This document shows, in pieces, positions 1-8,231 of a DNA stretch of 64,000 nucleotides (its first letter is position 1; each line of letters opens with the position of its first letter). The notes below the pieces were generated by a model, which saw only the letters and a list, made by a program, of their open reading frames with translations, was not told the origin of the DNA and did no database searches. The stretch comes from DASUAS01 sp963720765. GTDB taxonomy: Bacteria > Actinomycetota > Acidimicrobiia > IMCC26256 > DASPTH01. The stretch is from the NCBI GenBank assembly GCA_963720765.1, contig CAVRGS010000005.1:1-64000 (forward strand), in the 5' to 3' direction. The position numbers and the translations under genes were made by a program.

Positions 1-126
1 GAGTGGATCGCGTGGACCCCCATGCTCCTGCTCATCGTGGCGCTCGGTCTGTACCCGCAGCTCCTGTTCAAGATGACCGACCTGCCGGTGACCCACCTGG
101 TCAACGGGTTGTCCAGGGCGCTGTAG
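1..126 (+). CDS. nuoM: NADH-quinone oxidoreductase subunit M, C-terminal end (partial)
   Basis: The first 41 codons read in frame 1 as the last membrane helix and tail of a NuoM-like antiporter subunit, ending EWIAWTPMLLLIVALGLYPQ followed by a short tail and a TAG at 124-126. The LYPQ/LYPK turn after the last helix is typical of NuoM and its paralogues. It is directly followed, with no gap, by nuoN, which is the usual order at the end of a nuo operon. NuoM pumps protons in respiratory complex I in the cytoplasmic membrane. The gene begins outside the window, so assignment rests on this tail plus context. Confidence 0.75.
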   Translation, partial: EWIAWTPMLLLIVALGLYPQLLFKMTDLPVTHLVNGLSRAL

Positions 127-1596
127 GTGAATCCGCACGTCGACTTCCACGCGATCGCGCCGGAGCTCGTCCTCACGGCGACGATCCTCGTCGTCCTGAT
201 CGCAGACCTCGTCTGGCCCGAGCGTTCGCGGTTCACCAGCTCGCGGATCGCGTCGGTCGGCGTGCTCGCTGCGCTCATCCCGGTGATCACGCTGGCGGCC
301 GACGGCACCGACCGCGTGATGTTCGGTGGCGCGTTCGTGGTCGACGGGTACGCGCTCGCGTTCCAGGGCTTCTTCCTCGTGGTCACGTACGTCGTGCTGC
401 TGATGGCGTCGGACTACATCTCCGACGGCGACTACCACCAGGCCGAGTTCTACTTCCTGATGCTCACGTCGGTGTTGGGCATGCTGGCGATGGCATCCGC
501 GCGCGATCTGATCTCGATCTTCGTGGCGCTCGAGACCATCACCATCCCCACGTTCGTCCTCGCGGGTTGGCGCAAGCACGACTCGAAGTCGAACGAAGCG
601 ATGATCAAGTACTTCATCATCGGCGTCCTGTCGTCGGCGATCATGCTCTACGGCATGTCGATCGTGTTCGGCGAGACCGGCGGTTCCACCTTGCTGGTCG
701 ACATCCGCCGCTCGATCATCGTGCACGGCACGTCACCACTGTTGGCGGTGGCGATCTTCCTCACCATCGGGGGCTTCGCGTTCAAGGTGAGCGCGGTGCC
801 GTTCCACTTCTGGACCCCCGACACCTACGAGGGCGCGCCCACCCCGGTCACGGCCTTCCTCTCCACCGCGTCGAAGGCGGGCGGCTTCGTGGCCCTGCTC
901 ACGATCATCCGCTACGGGTTCTTCCCGGCGCAGGACTCGTGGGAACCGATGATCTGGGTGCTGGCCGCGGCGTCGATCATCTTCGGCAACCTGGTCGCGC
1001 TGCGCCAGACCAACATCGTGCGCATGCTCGCGTACTCGTCGATCGCGCAGGGCGGCTTCATCCTCGTGCCGCTCGCCGTGGCGGGCGACGGCGGCGCCGC
1101 GCGCGTGTCGTTCGAAGCGGTGCTCATCTACCTCTTCATCTACGCCGCGATGAACCTGGGTGCGTTCGCGGTGGTGATCGCGGTGGCGCGCCGCACGGGC
1201 AGCGCCGAGATCGACACCTATGCCGGGCTGGGTCAGACCGGTCCCGGCCTCGCGATCACGCTCACCATCTTCCTGTTCTCGCTGGCGGGCATCCCGCCGT
1301 TCGCGGGTTGGTTCGCCAAGTTCGTGATGTTCCGCGCCGTGCTCGACGCCAACTCGCCGTCGGCGGTCACGCTCGGCGTGATCGCGGCGCTCGGTTCGGT
1401 GATCGCGTTCTTCTACTACGCCGGTGTGGCCCGGAAGATGTGGTTCCACGACCCGGCGCCCGAGGCCGCGACCTCGTCGAAGCCCATCCCGGCTGCCCTC
1501 ACGGTGGCCATCGGCCTGTGCGTGGCGTTCACCGTCGTCGTCGGCATCTACCCGCAGATCGTCGCCCGCATCGGCGAGCTCGCCTTCCCCATCTGA
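127..1596 (+). CDS. nuoN: NADH-quinone oxidoreductase subunit N
   Basis: A 489-residue polytopic membrane protein with about 14 helices and the proton-antiporter (Mrp/NuoLMN) core. Visible landmarks are the helix-breaking LETITIPTFVLAGWRKHD region around residue 138, KSNEAMIKYFIIG, AFKVSAVPFHFWTPDTYEGA around residue 218 with the conserved lysine and proline, and LAYSSIAQGG around residue 300. The length matches the family. The GTG start at 127 follows the nuoM stop immediately, so the two are translationally coupled. It is part of the proton-pumping arm of respiratory complex I. It is very likely the last gene of the nuo operon, as a perfect hairpin follows at 1621. Confidence 0.95.
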   Translation: MNPHVDFHAIAPELVLTATILVVLIADLVWPERSRFTSSRIASVGVLAALIPVITLAADGTDRVMFGGAFVVDGYALAFQGFFLVVTYVVLLMASDYISDGDYHQAEFYFLMLTSVLGMLAMASARDLISIFVALETITIPTFVLAGWRKHDSKSNEAMIKYFIIGVLSSAIMLYGMSIVFGETGGSTLLVDIRRSIIVHGTSPLLAVAIFLTIGGFAFKVSAVPFHFWTPDTYEGAPTPVTAFLSTASKAGGFVALLTIIRYGFFPAQDSWEPMIWVLAAASIIFGNLVALRQTNIVRMLAYSSIAQGGFILVPLAVAGDGGAARVSFEAVLIYLFIYAAMNLGAFAVVIAVARRTGSAEIDTYAGLGQTGPGLAITLTIFLFSLAGIPPFAGWFAKFVMFRAVLDANSPSAVTLGVIAALGSVIAFFYYAGVARKMWFHDPAPEAATSSKPIPAALTVAIGLCVAFTVVVGIYPQIVARIGELAFPI

Positions 1597-1620
1597 GTCA
1601 CCACCCCTCCGGACATGCAC

Positions 1621-1649
1621 CGAACGTGCGGCCGCGTGCCGCACGTTCG
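1621..1649 (+). terminator. Perfect 12-bp hairpin after nuoN
   Basis: CGAACGTGCGGC (1621-1632) and its exact complement GCCGCACGTTCG (1638-1649) are separated by a five-base loop. It lies 24 bp after the nuoN stop and 8 bp before the next start codon. No T-run follows, so it may be a Rho-independent terminator of the high-GC type, an mRNA-stabilising structure, or a regulator site. Confidence 0.5.
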
Positions 1650-1657
1650 ACGCAGGA

Positions 1658-2806
1658 ATGCTGATGGACGCGTACGAGGAGATCGCCGAGCGGATCGGGC
1701 GGGAGGGACCGATCGGGTTCGACACGTTCGTGGAGCTCGCGCTCTACGGCGAAGGTGGGTTCTTCACCCGGGCCCGCGGGGCGGGGCGCGCGGGACGCGA
1801 CTTCGTGACCAGCCCCGAGGTGGGCACGTCGTTCGGCGCGCTCGTCGCGCGTGCGCTCGACGGGTGGTGGCGCGCGGCGGAGGAGCCGGATCCGTACCTC
1901 GTGATCGAGGCCGGTGCCGGACGGGGCCGCCTCGCCGCCGACGTCCTCGCCGCCGGGCCCGAGTGCGCGAGCGCGTTGCGCTACGTGCTCGTCGAGCGCT
2001 CGCCGGGACTGCGGGCCGCGCAGCGTGACCTGCTCACCGTCGAGCCGTTCGAGGACGCGCTCGGTCCGATGGTGCGTGACGAAGAAGACGCGCCGGTGCC
2101 GGTCACCGGCATGGGACCGATCGTCACCGCGCTCGACGAGCTCCCGGAGGTACCGCTCGCGGGCGTGGTGTTCGCCAACGAGTTGCTCGACAACCTCCCG
2201 TTCCGGGTCGTCGAACGGCGCGACCGCACGTGGTGGGAGGTGCGGGTCGCGGTCGACGGCGACGGCCTGGTCGAGAGCGTGGTCCCCGCGCCCGGCGAGC
2301 TCGCAGCCGAGGCCGATCTCGTCGTGGCCGATCCGCCGGACGGCGCGCGCGTGCCGGTGCCCACGGCATTGGTGAGTTGGCTGCACGCGTGCGCGGTCGC
2401 GCTGCGCAGTGGACGGTTGGTCGTGGTCGACTACACCGCGACGGGCGCCGAGCTGGTGTCGCGTGGTGAATCGGGATGGTTGCGCACGTACCGTGAACAC
2501 GACCGCGGGGTCGCCCCGCTCGCGGCCCCCGGCGCGCAGGACATCACGTTCGACGTCCCGCGGGAGTACCTGGTGCACGCGGCCGAGCGGGCCGGGTTCC
2601 GCCTCGAGCTCGACGTGACCCAGGCCGAGTGGCTGCACACGCTCGGGCTCGACGACCTCGTCGACGACGCGCGTCGCGAATGGGACGCTCGCGCCCACGT
2701 CGGCGACCTCGAAGCCGTGCGTCACCGCAGCCGGGTGAGCGAGGGTGCCGCGCTGGTCGACCCCGGAGGCCTCGGCGCCCATCGGGTGCTGGTCTTCACC
2801 CGCTGA
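1658..2806 (+). CDS. MidA/NDUFAF7-like SAM-dependent methyltransferase
   Basis: 382 residues from ATG 1658 (MLMDAYEEI); an alternative ATG lies six bases further on. Family landmarks occur in order: YGEGGFFTRA near residue 35, DFVTSPEVGTSFGALVARAL near 55, the SAM-binding loop VIEAGAGRGRLAADVL near 90, GVVFANELLDNLPFRVVE near 170 and LVVVDY near 255. This is the DUF185 (COG1565) family. The eukaryotic member NDUFAF7 dimethylates an arginine of a complex I subunit during assembly. Its position next to the end of the nuo operon fits a role in complex I assembly, although the bacterial substrate is not established. The start is preceded by CAGGAA. Confidence 0.82.
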   Translation: MLMDAYEEIAERIGREGPIGFDTFVELALYGEGGFFTRARGAGRAGRDFVTSPEVGTSFGALVARALDGWWRAAEEPDPYLVIEAGAGRGRLAADVLAAGPECASALRYVLVERSPGLRAAQRDLLTVEPFEDALGPMVRDEEDAPVPVTGMGPIVTALDELPEVPLAGVVFANELLDNLPFRVVERRDRTWWEVRVAVDGDGLVESVVPAPGELAAEADLVVADPPDGARVPVPTALVSWLHACAVALRSGRLVVVDYTATGAELVSRGESGWLRTYREHDRGVAPLAAPGAQDITFDVPREYLVHAAERAGFRLELDVTQAEWLHTLGLDDLVDDARREWDARAHVGDLEAVRHRSRVSEGAALVDPGGLGAHRVLVFTR

Positions 2807-2851
2807 CCCGCGGACGGAGCGAGCGGGAGCGAGCGGGAGCGAAAACGCGCG

Positions 2852-2857
2852 TAGGGT
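2852..2857 (+). promoter_or_regulatory. Candidate -10 element upstream of acs
   Basis: TAGGGT, 40 bp before the acs start, resembles the TAnnnT -10 elements seen elsewhere in this window. It follows a short direct repeat (GAGCGGGAGC twice, 2821-2840). No convincing -35 is visible. Confidence 0.25.
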
Positions 2858-2897
2858 GACTCCGCTTGCCCAGCCGGTGGGACCACGGGGGTCTGTG

Positions 2898-4862
2898 ATG
2901 GTGGAGAAGTCGGACACGATCGAGTCGCTGCTCGCCGAGGGCCGCACGTTCCCGCCGCCGCCCGAGTTCGCCGCGCAGGCTCGCATCTCGTCCCCCGACG
3001 TCTACGCCGAGGCCAACGCCGACCCCGAGGCGTTCTGGGCGAAGCAGTCGGAACTGCTCGACTGGTTCGAGCCGTGGCACACGGTCCTCGAGTGGGACCT
3101 GCCCTTCGCCCAGTGGTTCCTGGGCGGGAAGCTCAACGCCTCGTACAACTGCCTCGACCGCCACGTCGATGCCGGTCGCGGCGACAAGGTCGCCTACCAC
3201 TGGGAAGGCGAACCCGGCGACACCCGCACCCTCACCTACGCCGATCTCCTCCACGACGTCTCGCAGCTCGCCAACGCGCTCAAGGACCTCGGTGTGCAGA
3301 AGGGTGACCGGGTCAACATCTACCTCGGCATGGTCCCCGAACTACCGATGGCGTTGCTCGCGTGCGCGCGCATCGGTGCCGCGCACTCGGTGGTGTTCGG
3401 CGGCTTCTCGTCCGACTCGTTGCGCGACCGCATCCAGGACGCCGGGGCCAAGGTGCTCATCACCGGTGACGGCGCATGGCGGCGCGGGAGCATCGTCCCG
3501 CTCAAGGAGACCGCCGACATCGCGGTGGCGGAATGTCCCACCATCGAGAAGGTGCTCGTGCTGCAGCGCACGGGCCAGGACGTCGAGATGGTGGAAGGCC
3601 GCGACGTGTGGTGGCACGACCTCGTGCCTCAGCAGTCGCCCGACTGCGCGCCGGAGCCGATGGACAGCGAGGACCTCCTCTACCTGCTCTACACGAGCGG
3701 CACGACCGCGCGGCCCAAGGGCATCATGCACACGACCGGCGGCTACCTCACGCAGGTCGCGTGGACGCACCGGAACGTGTTCGATCTGCGGCCCGACACC
3801 GACGTGTACTGGTGCGCCGCCGACGTCGGCTGGGTCACCGGCCACTCGTACATCGTCTACGGACCGCTCATGAACGGCTGCACGGGGGTGCTCTACGAGG
3901 GCACGCCCGACCACCCGGGCAAGGACCGCCTGTGGGACATGGTCGAGCGCTACGGCGTGACCATCCTCTACATCGCGCCCACCGCCATCCGCACGTTCAT
4001 GAAGTGGGGACGCGAGTTCCCCGACGGCCACGACCTCTCGTCGTTGCGCCTCCTCGGCAGCGTGGGTGAACCCATCAACCCCGAAGCGTGGGTCTGGTAC
4101 TGGCAGGAGATCGGCGGCGGCACCTGCCCGATCGTCGACACGTGGTGGCAGACGGAGACCGGTGCCATCATGGTCACGCCGCTCCCGGGCATCAGCACCG
4201 CCAAGCCGGGGAGCGCGACCGGGCCCATCCCCGGCATCGGAGCCGACATCGTCGACGACGCCGGCGAGGCCGTCGGCATCCCCGGTGGCGGGTACCTGGT
4301 GCTCACCCATCCGTGGCCGTCGATGTTGCGGGGCGTGTGGGGCGATCCGGAGCGCTACCGCGACACGTACTGGAGCCGGTTCCCGGGCAAGTACTTCGCG
4401 GGCGACGGCGCCAAGCGCGACGACGACGGCGACTACTGGCTGCTCGGCCGGGTCGACGACGTGATGCTGGTGTCGGGCCACAACATCTCCACCGCGGAGG
4501 TGGAGCACGCGTTGGTCGGGCATCCCGCGGTCGCGGAGGCTGCGGTCGTGGGCACCAAGGACGCGACCACGGGCCAGGCCATCAGCGCCTTCGTCATCCT
4601 GCGCGCCGGCAACGACCCGACCGACGCGTTGGTCGCGGATCTGCGTGACCACGTCGGTCACACCATCGGCCCGATCGCGAAGCCGAAGTCGGTGCTGTTC
4701 ACCGAAGACCTGCCCAAGACGCGGTCGGGCAAGATCATGCGCCGACTCCTGCGCGACGTCGCCGAGGACCAAGCCCTCGGCGACACCACCACGCTCGCCG
4801 ACCCCTCGGTGGTGGAGGGGATCAAGGCTCGATACCTCGCCGCCGCCACCGACGAGGACTGA
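2898..4862 (+). CDS. acs: Acetyl-CoA synthetase (AMP-forming)
   Basis: 654 residues, the normal length for Acs. It activates acetate to acetyl-AMP and then acetyl-CoA in the cytoplasm, feeding the TCA/glyoxylate cycle. Motifs: ASYNCLDRHV with the N-terminal ACAS domain; ATP-binding loop LLYTSGTTARPKGIMHT (A3, slightly divergent from TSGSTGKPKG); ADVGWVTGHSYIVYGPL; WWQTETG (A5); GDGAKRDDDGDYWLLGRVDD (A7/A8); and KTRSGKIMRRLLR near residue 620, which carries the catalytic lysine that acetylation controls in this family. ATG 2898 is the first start consistent with the family N-terminus; the same frame is open further upstream. Confidence 0.95.
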   Translation: MVEKSDTIESLLAEGRTFPPPPEFAAQARISSPDVYAEANADPEAFWAKQSELLDWFEPWHTVLEWDLPFAQWFLGGKLNASYNCLDRHVDAGRGDKVAYHWEGEPGDTRTLTYADLLHDVSQLANALKDLGVQKGDRVNIYLGMVPELPMALLACARIGAAHSVVFGGFSSDSLRDRIQDAGAKVLITGDGAWRRGSIVPLKETADIAVAECPTIEKVLVLQRTGQDVEMVEGRDVWWHDLVPQQSPDCAPEPMDSEDLLYLLYTSGTTARPKGIMHTTGGYLTQVAWTHRNVFDLRPDTDVYWCAADVGWVTGHSYIVYGPLMNGCTGVLYEGTPDHPGKDRLWDMVERYGVTILYIAPTAIRTFMKWGREFPDGHDLSSLRLLGSVGEPINPEAWVWYWQEIGGGTCPIVDTWWQTETGAIMVTPLPGISTAKPGSATGPIPGIGADIVDDAGEAVGIPGGGYLVLTHPWPSMLRGVWGDPERYRDTYWSRFPGKYFAGDGAKRDDDGDYWLLGRVDDVMLVSGHNISTAEVEHALVGHPAVAEAAVVGTKDATTGQAISAFVILRAGNDPTDALVADLRDHVGHTIGPIAKPKSVLFTEDLPKTRSGKIMRRLLRDVAEDQALGDTTTLADPSVVEGIKARYLAAATDED

Positions 4863-4878
4863 GGCGGTCGGAACGACA

Positions 4879-5385
4879 GTGTCGCCGTGCCCCGGGACCG
4901 GTCACGTCCCCGACTACTGGACCTGGCACGCGGGCCCAGTCGATCCCGGCCCCGCGGTCGTCGTCGACATCGACGGTGTGCTCTCCGACGCGGTCAGCCG
5001 TCAGCACTACCTGGAGGCGCCGCGACGCAACTGGAACGCGTTCTTCGAGGCGTGCGGCGACGATCCGGTCATCGAGGAGATGAAGGTGCTCCTCGACCTC
5101 CTCGATCCCGCGCTGCGCATCGTGCTGCTCACCGCCCGACCCGAGCGCGTGCACCACCTCACCGAGGCGTGGCTGCGCCGGTACCGCATCCGTTGGGATG
5201 TGCTCCTCATGCGCCCGTGGGGCGACTACGAGATGGCGCGCGACTTCAAGCAGGCGTCGCTGTGGGACCTGCGCAACTACGGCTTCGAGCTGCGTCTCTC
5301 GTTCGAGGACGACCGGCGCAACGTCGCCATGTTCCGCTCCGAAGGCGTGCCCTGCGTGTACTTCCACAGCGGCTACTACGACTGA
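4879..5385 (+). CDS. HAD-superfamily phosphatase (polynucleotide 3'-phosphatase-like)
   Basis: 168 residues from GTG 4879, 16 bp after acs. Motif I is VVVDIDGVLSD (nucleophile and acid/base aspartates, about residue 31), motif II is VLLTARPE (about 76), and FEDDRRNVAMF (about 146) supplies the late acidic motif. A conserved YLEAPRRNWNAFFEA segment lies between them. This architecture matches the small stand-alone HAD proteins related to the phosphatase half of polynucleotide kinase/phosphatase and to actinobacterial phosphatases of unknown substrate. The substrate cannot be read from sequence. There is no signal peptide or membrane segment, so it is cytoplasmic. Confidence 0.7.
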   Translation: MSPCPGTGHVPDYWTWHAGPVDPGPAVVVDIDGVLSDAVSRQHYLEAPRRNWNAFFEACGDDPVIEEMKVLLDLLDPALRIVLLTARPERVHHLTEAWLRRYRIRWDVLLMRPWGDYEMARDFKQASLWDLRNYGFELRLSFEDDRRNVAMFRSEGVPCVYFHSGYYD

Positions 5386-5544
5386 TCACCCTCGTTCGCT
5401 CCGCTCCCTCCGTCCCTCGCCCCGGCTCGCTCCGTCCCGAGGGCGAGCACCCGCGGAGCGGGCTGATCGCCCGGGAACGCGCGAGGAGGGCGCAGCGTTG
5501 CACCGACGTCGGGTCCATCCCCCGGACCCAAGAGGTGGAACACG

Positions 5545-6399
5545 ATGCGCAACGCAGTGAAGACCGCGGTCCTGCTCGCCGCCCTCGGCGCCCTGTTCAT
5601 GCTCGTCGGTGGCGCCATCGGCGGCAGCACCGGCCTCCTGATCGGCCTCGCCCTCGGCCTGGTGTTCGTCGGAGGCTCGTATTGGTTCAGCGACACCCTC
5701 GCGATCAAGGCGGCCCAGGCGAGGCCGGTGACCCGCGAGGAGCTCCCCGACGTGTACGCCATCGTCGAGGAGCTCACCCAGCAGGCGGGCATGCCGATGC
5801 CGAAGCTGTACCTGTCGCCCGCCGACCAACCCAACGCGTTCGCCACCGGCCGCAACCCGCACCACGCGGCGGTGTGCGTCACGCAGGGCATCCTGCAGGT
5901 GCTCGACCGTGACGAGCTGCGCGGCGTGCTCGCCCACGAGCTGTCGCACGTGGCGAACCGCGACATCCTCATCAGCTCGGTTGCGGCCGCGGTGGCGCTC
6001 GGCATCACGTTCGTCGCCCGCATGGCGATGTGGGGCGCGATCTTCGGCGGGGGTGGTGACCGGGACGGCGGCAACGCGTTCGGTGCGATCGCCATGGCGA
6101 TCCTCGCCCCGATCGCCGCGGGCATGATGCAGATGGCCCTGTCGCGCAGCCGCGAGTTCCAGGCCGACGCGAGTGGCGCCGATCTGCTGCACGACGGCGA
6201 ACCGCTCGCTCGTGCGCTCGAGAAGATCGAGGCGTACGTGAAGCAGCGACCGATGGATGTCAACCCCGCGCAGGCGCAGGCGTACATCGTGAACCCGCTC
6301 ACCGGTCGCAAGGTCGAGTTCGCCAACCTCTGGAGCTCGCACCCGCCGACCGCGGAGCGCGTCGCGCGGCTGCGTCACCAGCACGTGCACGGCCGCTGA
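5545..6399 (+). CDS. htpX: HtpX-type membrane zinc metalloprotease
   Basis: 284 residues with two N-terminal membrane helices (about 8-45), the catalytic zinc motif HELSHVANRD (HExxH, about residue 132), two further hydrophobic segments and the downstream glutamate ligand in SRSREFQADASGADLL (about 198). The family cleaves misfolded membrane proteins on the cytoplasmic face, alongside FtsH. Length and motif spacing are normal. The ATG at 5545 is preceded by AAGAGGTGG. The gene stands alone between two differently sized intergenic gaps. Confidence 0.93.
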   Translation: MRNAVKTAVLLAALGALFMLVGGAIGGSTGLLIGLALGLVFVGGSYWFSDTLAIKAAQARPVTREELPDVYAIVEELTQQAGMPMPKLYLSPADQPNAFATGRNPHHAAVCVTQGILQVLDRDELRGVLAHELSHVANRDILISSVAAAVALGITFVARMAMWGAIFGGGGDRDGGNAFGAIAMAILAPIAAGMMQMALSRSREFQADASGADLLHDGEPLARALEKIEAYVKQRPMDVNPAQAQAYIVNPLTGRKVEFANLWSSHPPTAERVARLRHQHVHGR

Positions 6400-6437
6400 C
6401 CCCGGACGGGCGCCCTGGGATCCCGGGGGTGCTCTGG

Positions 6438-6443
6438 TAGCGT
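6438..6443 (+). promoter_or_regulatory. Candidate -10 element for a leaderless mRNA
   Basis: TAGCGT lies nine bases before the ATG at 6453 with no Shine-Dalgarno between them. A transcript starting 6-8 bases downstream would begin at or next to the start codon, as is common in high-GC actinomycetes. The same hexamer stands before mbfA at 62592. Confidence 0.4.
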
Positions 6444-6452
6444 CCGCCCGTC

Positions 6453-8165
6453 ATGGTCGGGTCCGAGGCGACGGCAGTGCTCCGTGCCCGACGCGCTCGA
6501 CTCGGCCTCTGGATCGTCGTCGTGGTCTCGGGCGCGTGGCTCGTCGACCGCAACTGGAACCTCTGGTTCGGCGGCGACGACTGGTTCATCCTCCTCGACC
6601 GGCGGGTGAGTCCGGGGCCGGGTCAGCTCGGGCTGTTCGAACCTCACAACGAGCACTGGTCGACGGTGCCGATCCTCGTGTTCCGCGCCCTCGACTCGCT
6701 CTTCGGCGTGCGCGAGTACTGGCCCTACGTGCTCCTGCTCGTGGTGGTGCACCTCGCGATCGTGGTGCTGTTGTGGCACGTGATGGTGCGGTCGGCGATC
6801 GACCCGTGGCTGGCGCTCGGGGTCGTGGCGGTCATCGCGGTACCGGGACCCGGCTTCGAGAACCTCACCAACGTGTGGCAGGTGCAGCTCATCTCTCCGC
6901 TCGCGCTGGGCCTCGGTGCGTTGCTCCTCCTTCCGGAGCGGGGCCCGCTCGGCTGGCGCGACGGCGTCGCGTCGATCCTCCTCACCGTCGCCATGGCGTG
7001 CTCCGGACTGGGCATCACCATGCTCGGAGTGGTCGCTCTCGTCGCGGTCCTGCGCCGTGGTTGGCGCGTCGCGTTCGCGGTGGCCGCGCTGCCCGCGGTC
7101 GCGTACGCGTGGTGGTACGTCGCGTACGGCAGTCAGGAGAAGGACGTCACCACGCTCTCGTACCGCGTGGTGCCCGGGTTCGTGTGGGACGGCCTCACCG
7201 ACGCGGTTGGCGACGTGGCGCGTCTGCGCGCGCTCGGCGTCGTCATCGTGCTCGCAACGTTCGCGTGGCTGGTCTGGCAGCTCACGCGCCGCCCCGTGCC
7301 GCGCACGCTCATGTTCCCCGCGGTCCTCGCGCTCGGCGCGGTCGTGTCGCTCACGCTCACCGGGTGGCGCCGTGCCACCATCACCGAAGGGTCGCTGTCC
7401 CGCTACGCGTACATCACCGTCGTGCTCGTCCTCCCGGTGATCGCGGCCGCGCTGGACTGGCTCGTCCAGCGCTTGGCGCGAGCGAAGTTCGGCCAGGTCG
7501 TGCCGGTCGTCACCGGCGCGCTCCTCGTGATCGTCGTGATCGCGCAGGTGCGGATCTTCGACAACTACGTGGACAGCGTCGAGGAGAACAAGCGCGTGGA
7601 GAAGGCGGCGTTCCTCACCACCGCGCAGCTCGTGCGTGAGGGCCACCAGATCCTGGGCGGCCATCCCCTGTTCATGTTCGAGCCGCAGGTGTCGGTGGAG
7701 AAGATTGCCGCGATGGACCGCGACGGGAAGCTGCCGTCGCTCGACGGCCTCCGGGAGGACGACCGCCACACCGTGCTGGCGCGGCTCGACCTCCAGCTGC
7801 TTCCCGCCGCCATTGCCGGGCTCACCCGGAACCCGGCCGCGGTGCAGGTGGGTGAGGTGCAGGGCGCGACGAGCGCGCCGGTGAACGACATCCCGAACTG
7901 CGTGCTCTTCGACGCGCCGCGGGCCGGGGCGACCGTGCAGCTGCTCACGAAGGGGAGCGTCACGGTCGGCGTCCAGGGTGACGGCACGCTCAAGATGCGA
8001 GTGGAGCGACCCGACGGCTCGTTCGCGGGCGAGGATGTCGAGGGGATGCTCGACCCGACGGCGGACCTGGTGCTCAACATCGGGCCCCTCGACGGGCCAC
8101 GCGACGGTGGCGCGGTCCTGCTCACGCTGCCGGGGGGCGCGACCCGGGTGTGCGGCGTCTCGTGA
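6453..8165 (+). CDS. Polytopic membrane protein, glycosyltransferase-like (GT-C) layout
   Basis: 570 residues. An N-terminal helix is followed by a loop with GGDDWFILLDRR and EPHNEHWSTVPILVFRAL, then roughly nine to ten further helices to about residue 360, and a soluble C-terminal domain of about 200 residues. The acidic DDW motif in the first extracytoplasmic loop and the overall layout resemble GT-C membrane glycosyltransferases and related actinobacterial proteins of unknown function, but I see no decisive signature. No operon partner is visible: htpX ends 53 bp upstream, and the downstream genes are convergent. I cannot assign a substrate. Confidence 0.55.
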   Translation: MVGSEATAVLRARRARLGLWIVVVVSGAWLVDRNWNLWFGGDDWFILLDRRVSPGPGQLGLFEPHNEHWSTVPILVFRALDSLFGVREYWPYVLLLVVVHLAIVVLLWHVMVRSAIDPWLALGVVAVIAVPGPGFENLTNVWQVQLISPLALGLGALLLLPERGPLGWRDGVASILLTVAMACSGLGITMLGVVALVAVLRRGWRVAFAVAALPAVAYAWWYVAYGSQEKDVTTLSYRVVPGFVWDGLTDAVGDVARLRALGVVIVLATFAWLVWQLTRRPVPRTLMFPAVLALGAVVSLTLTGWRRATITEGSLSRYAYITVVLVLPVIAAALDWLVQRLARAKFGQVVPVVTGALLVIVVIAQVRIFDNYVDSVEENKRVEKAAFLTTAQLVREGHQILGGHPLFMFEPQVSVEKIAAMDRDGKLPSLDGLREDDRHTVLARLDLQLLPAAIAGLTRNPAAVQVGEVQGATSAPVNDIPNCVLFDAPRAGATVQLLTKGSVTVGVQGDGTLKMRVERPDGSFAGEDVEGMLDPTADLVLNIGPLDGPRDGGAVLLTLPGGATRVCGVS

Positions 8166-8175
8166 CGCGGCTCGA

Positions 8176-8197
8176 CGCCGGGACCTGAGTCCCGGCG
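8176..8197. terminator. Bidirectional terminator hairpin between convergent genes
   Basis: CGCCGGGAC (8176-8184) and GTCCCGGCG (8189-8197) form a perfect nine-base stem with a CTGA tetraloop. It sits between the stop of the membrane protein (8165) and that of the convergent transporter operon (8232), so it can serve both. Confidence 0.7.
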
Positions 8198-8231
8198 CCG
8201 AGCGTCGAACCGTGGAACGCTTCGGTGGCTG

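Noticed and set aside
3..1664. A long frame overlapping nuoM and nuoN
   Set aside because: Frame shadow rich in Arg and His; both nuo genes explain the region.
5386..5544. Gene in the gap between the HAD phosphatase and htpX
   Set aside because: Only frame shadows with Arg/Pro/Ser bias; no start signal or motif. A CCCTCG/CGAGGG pair is too short to call.
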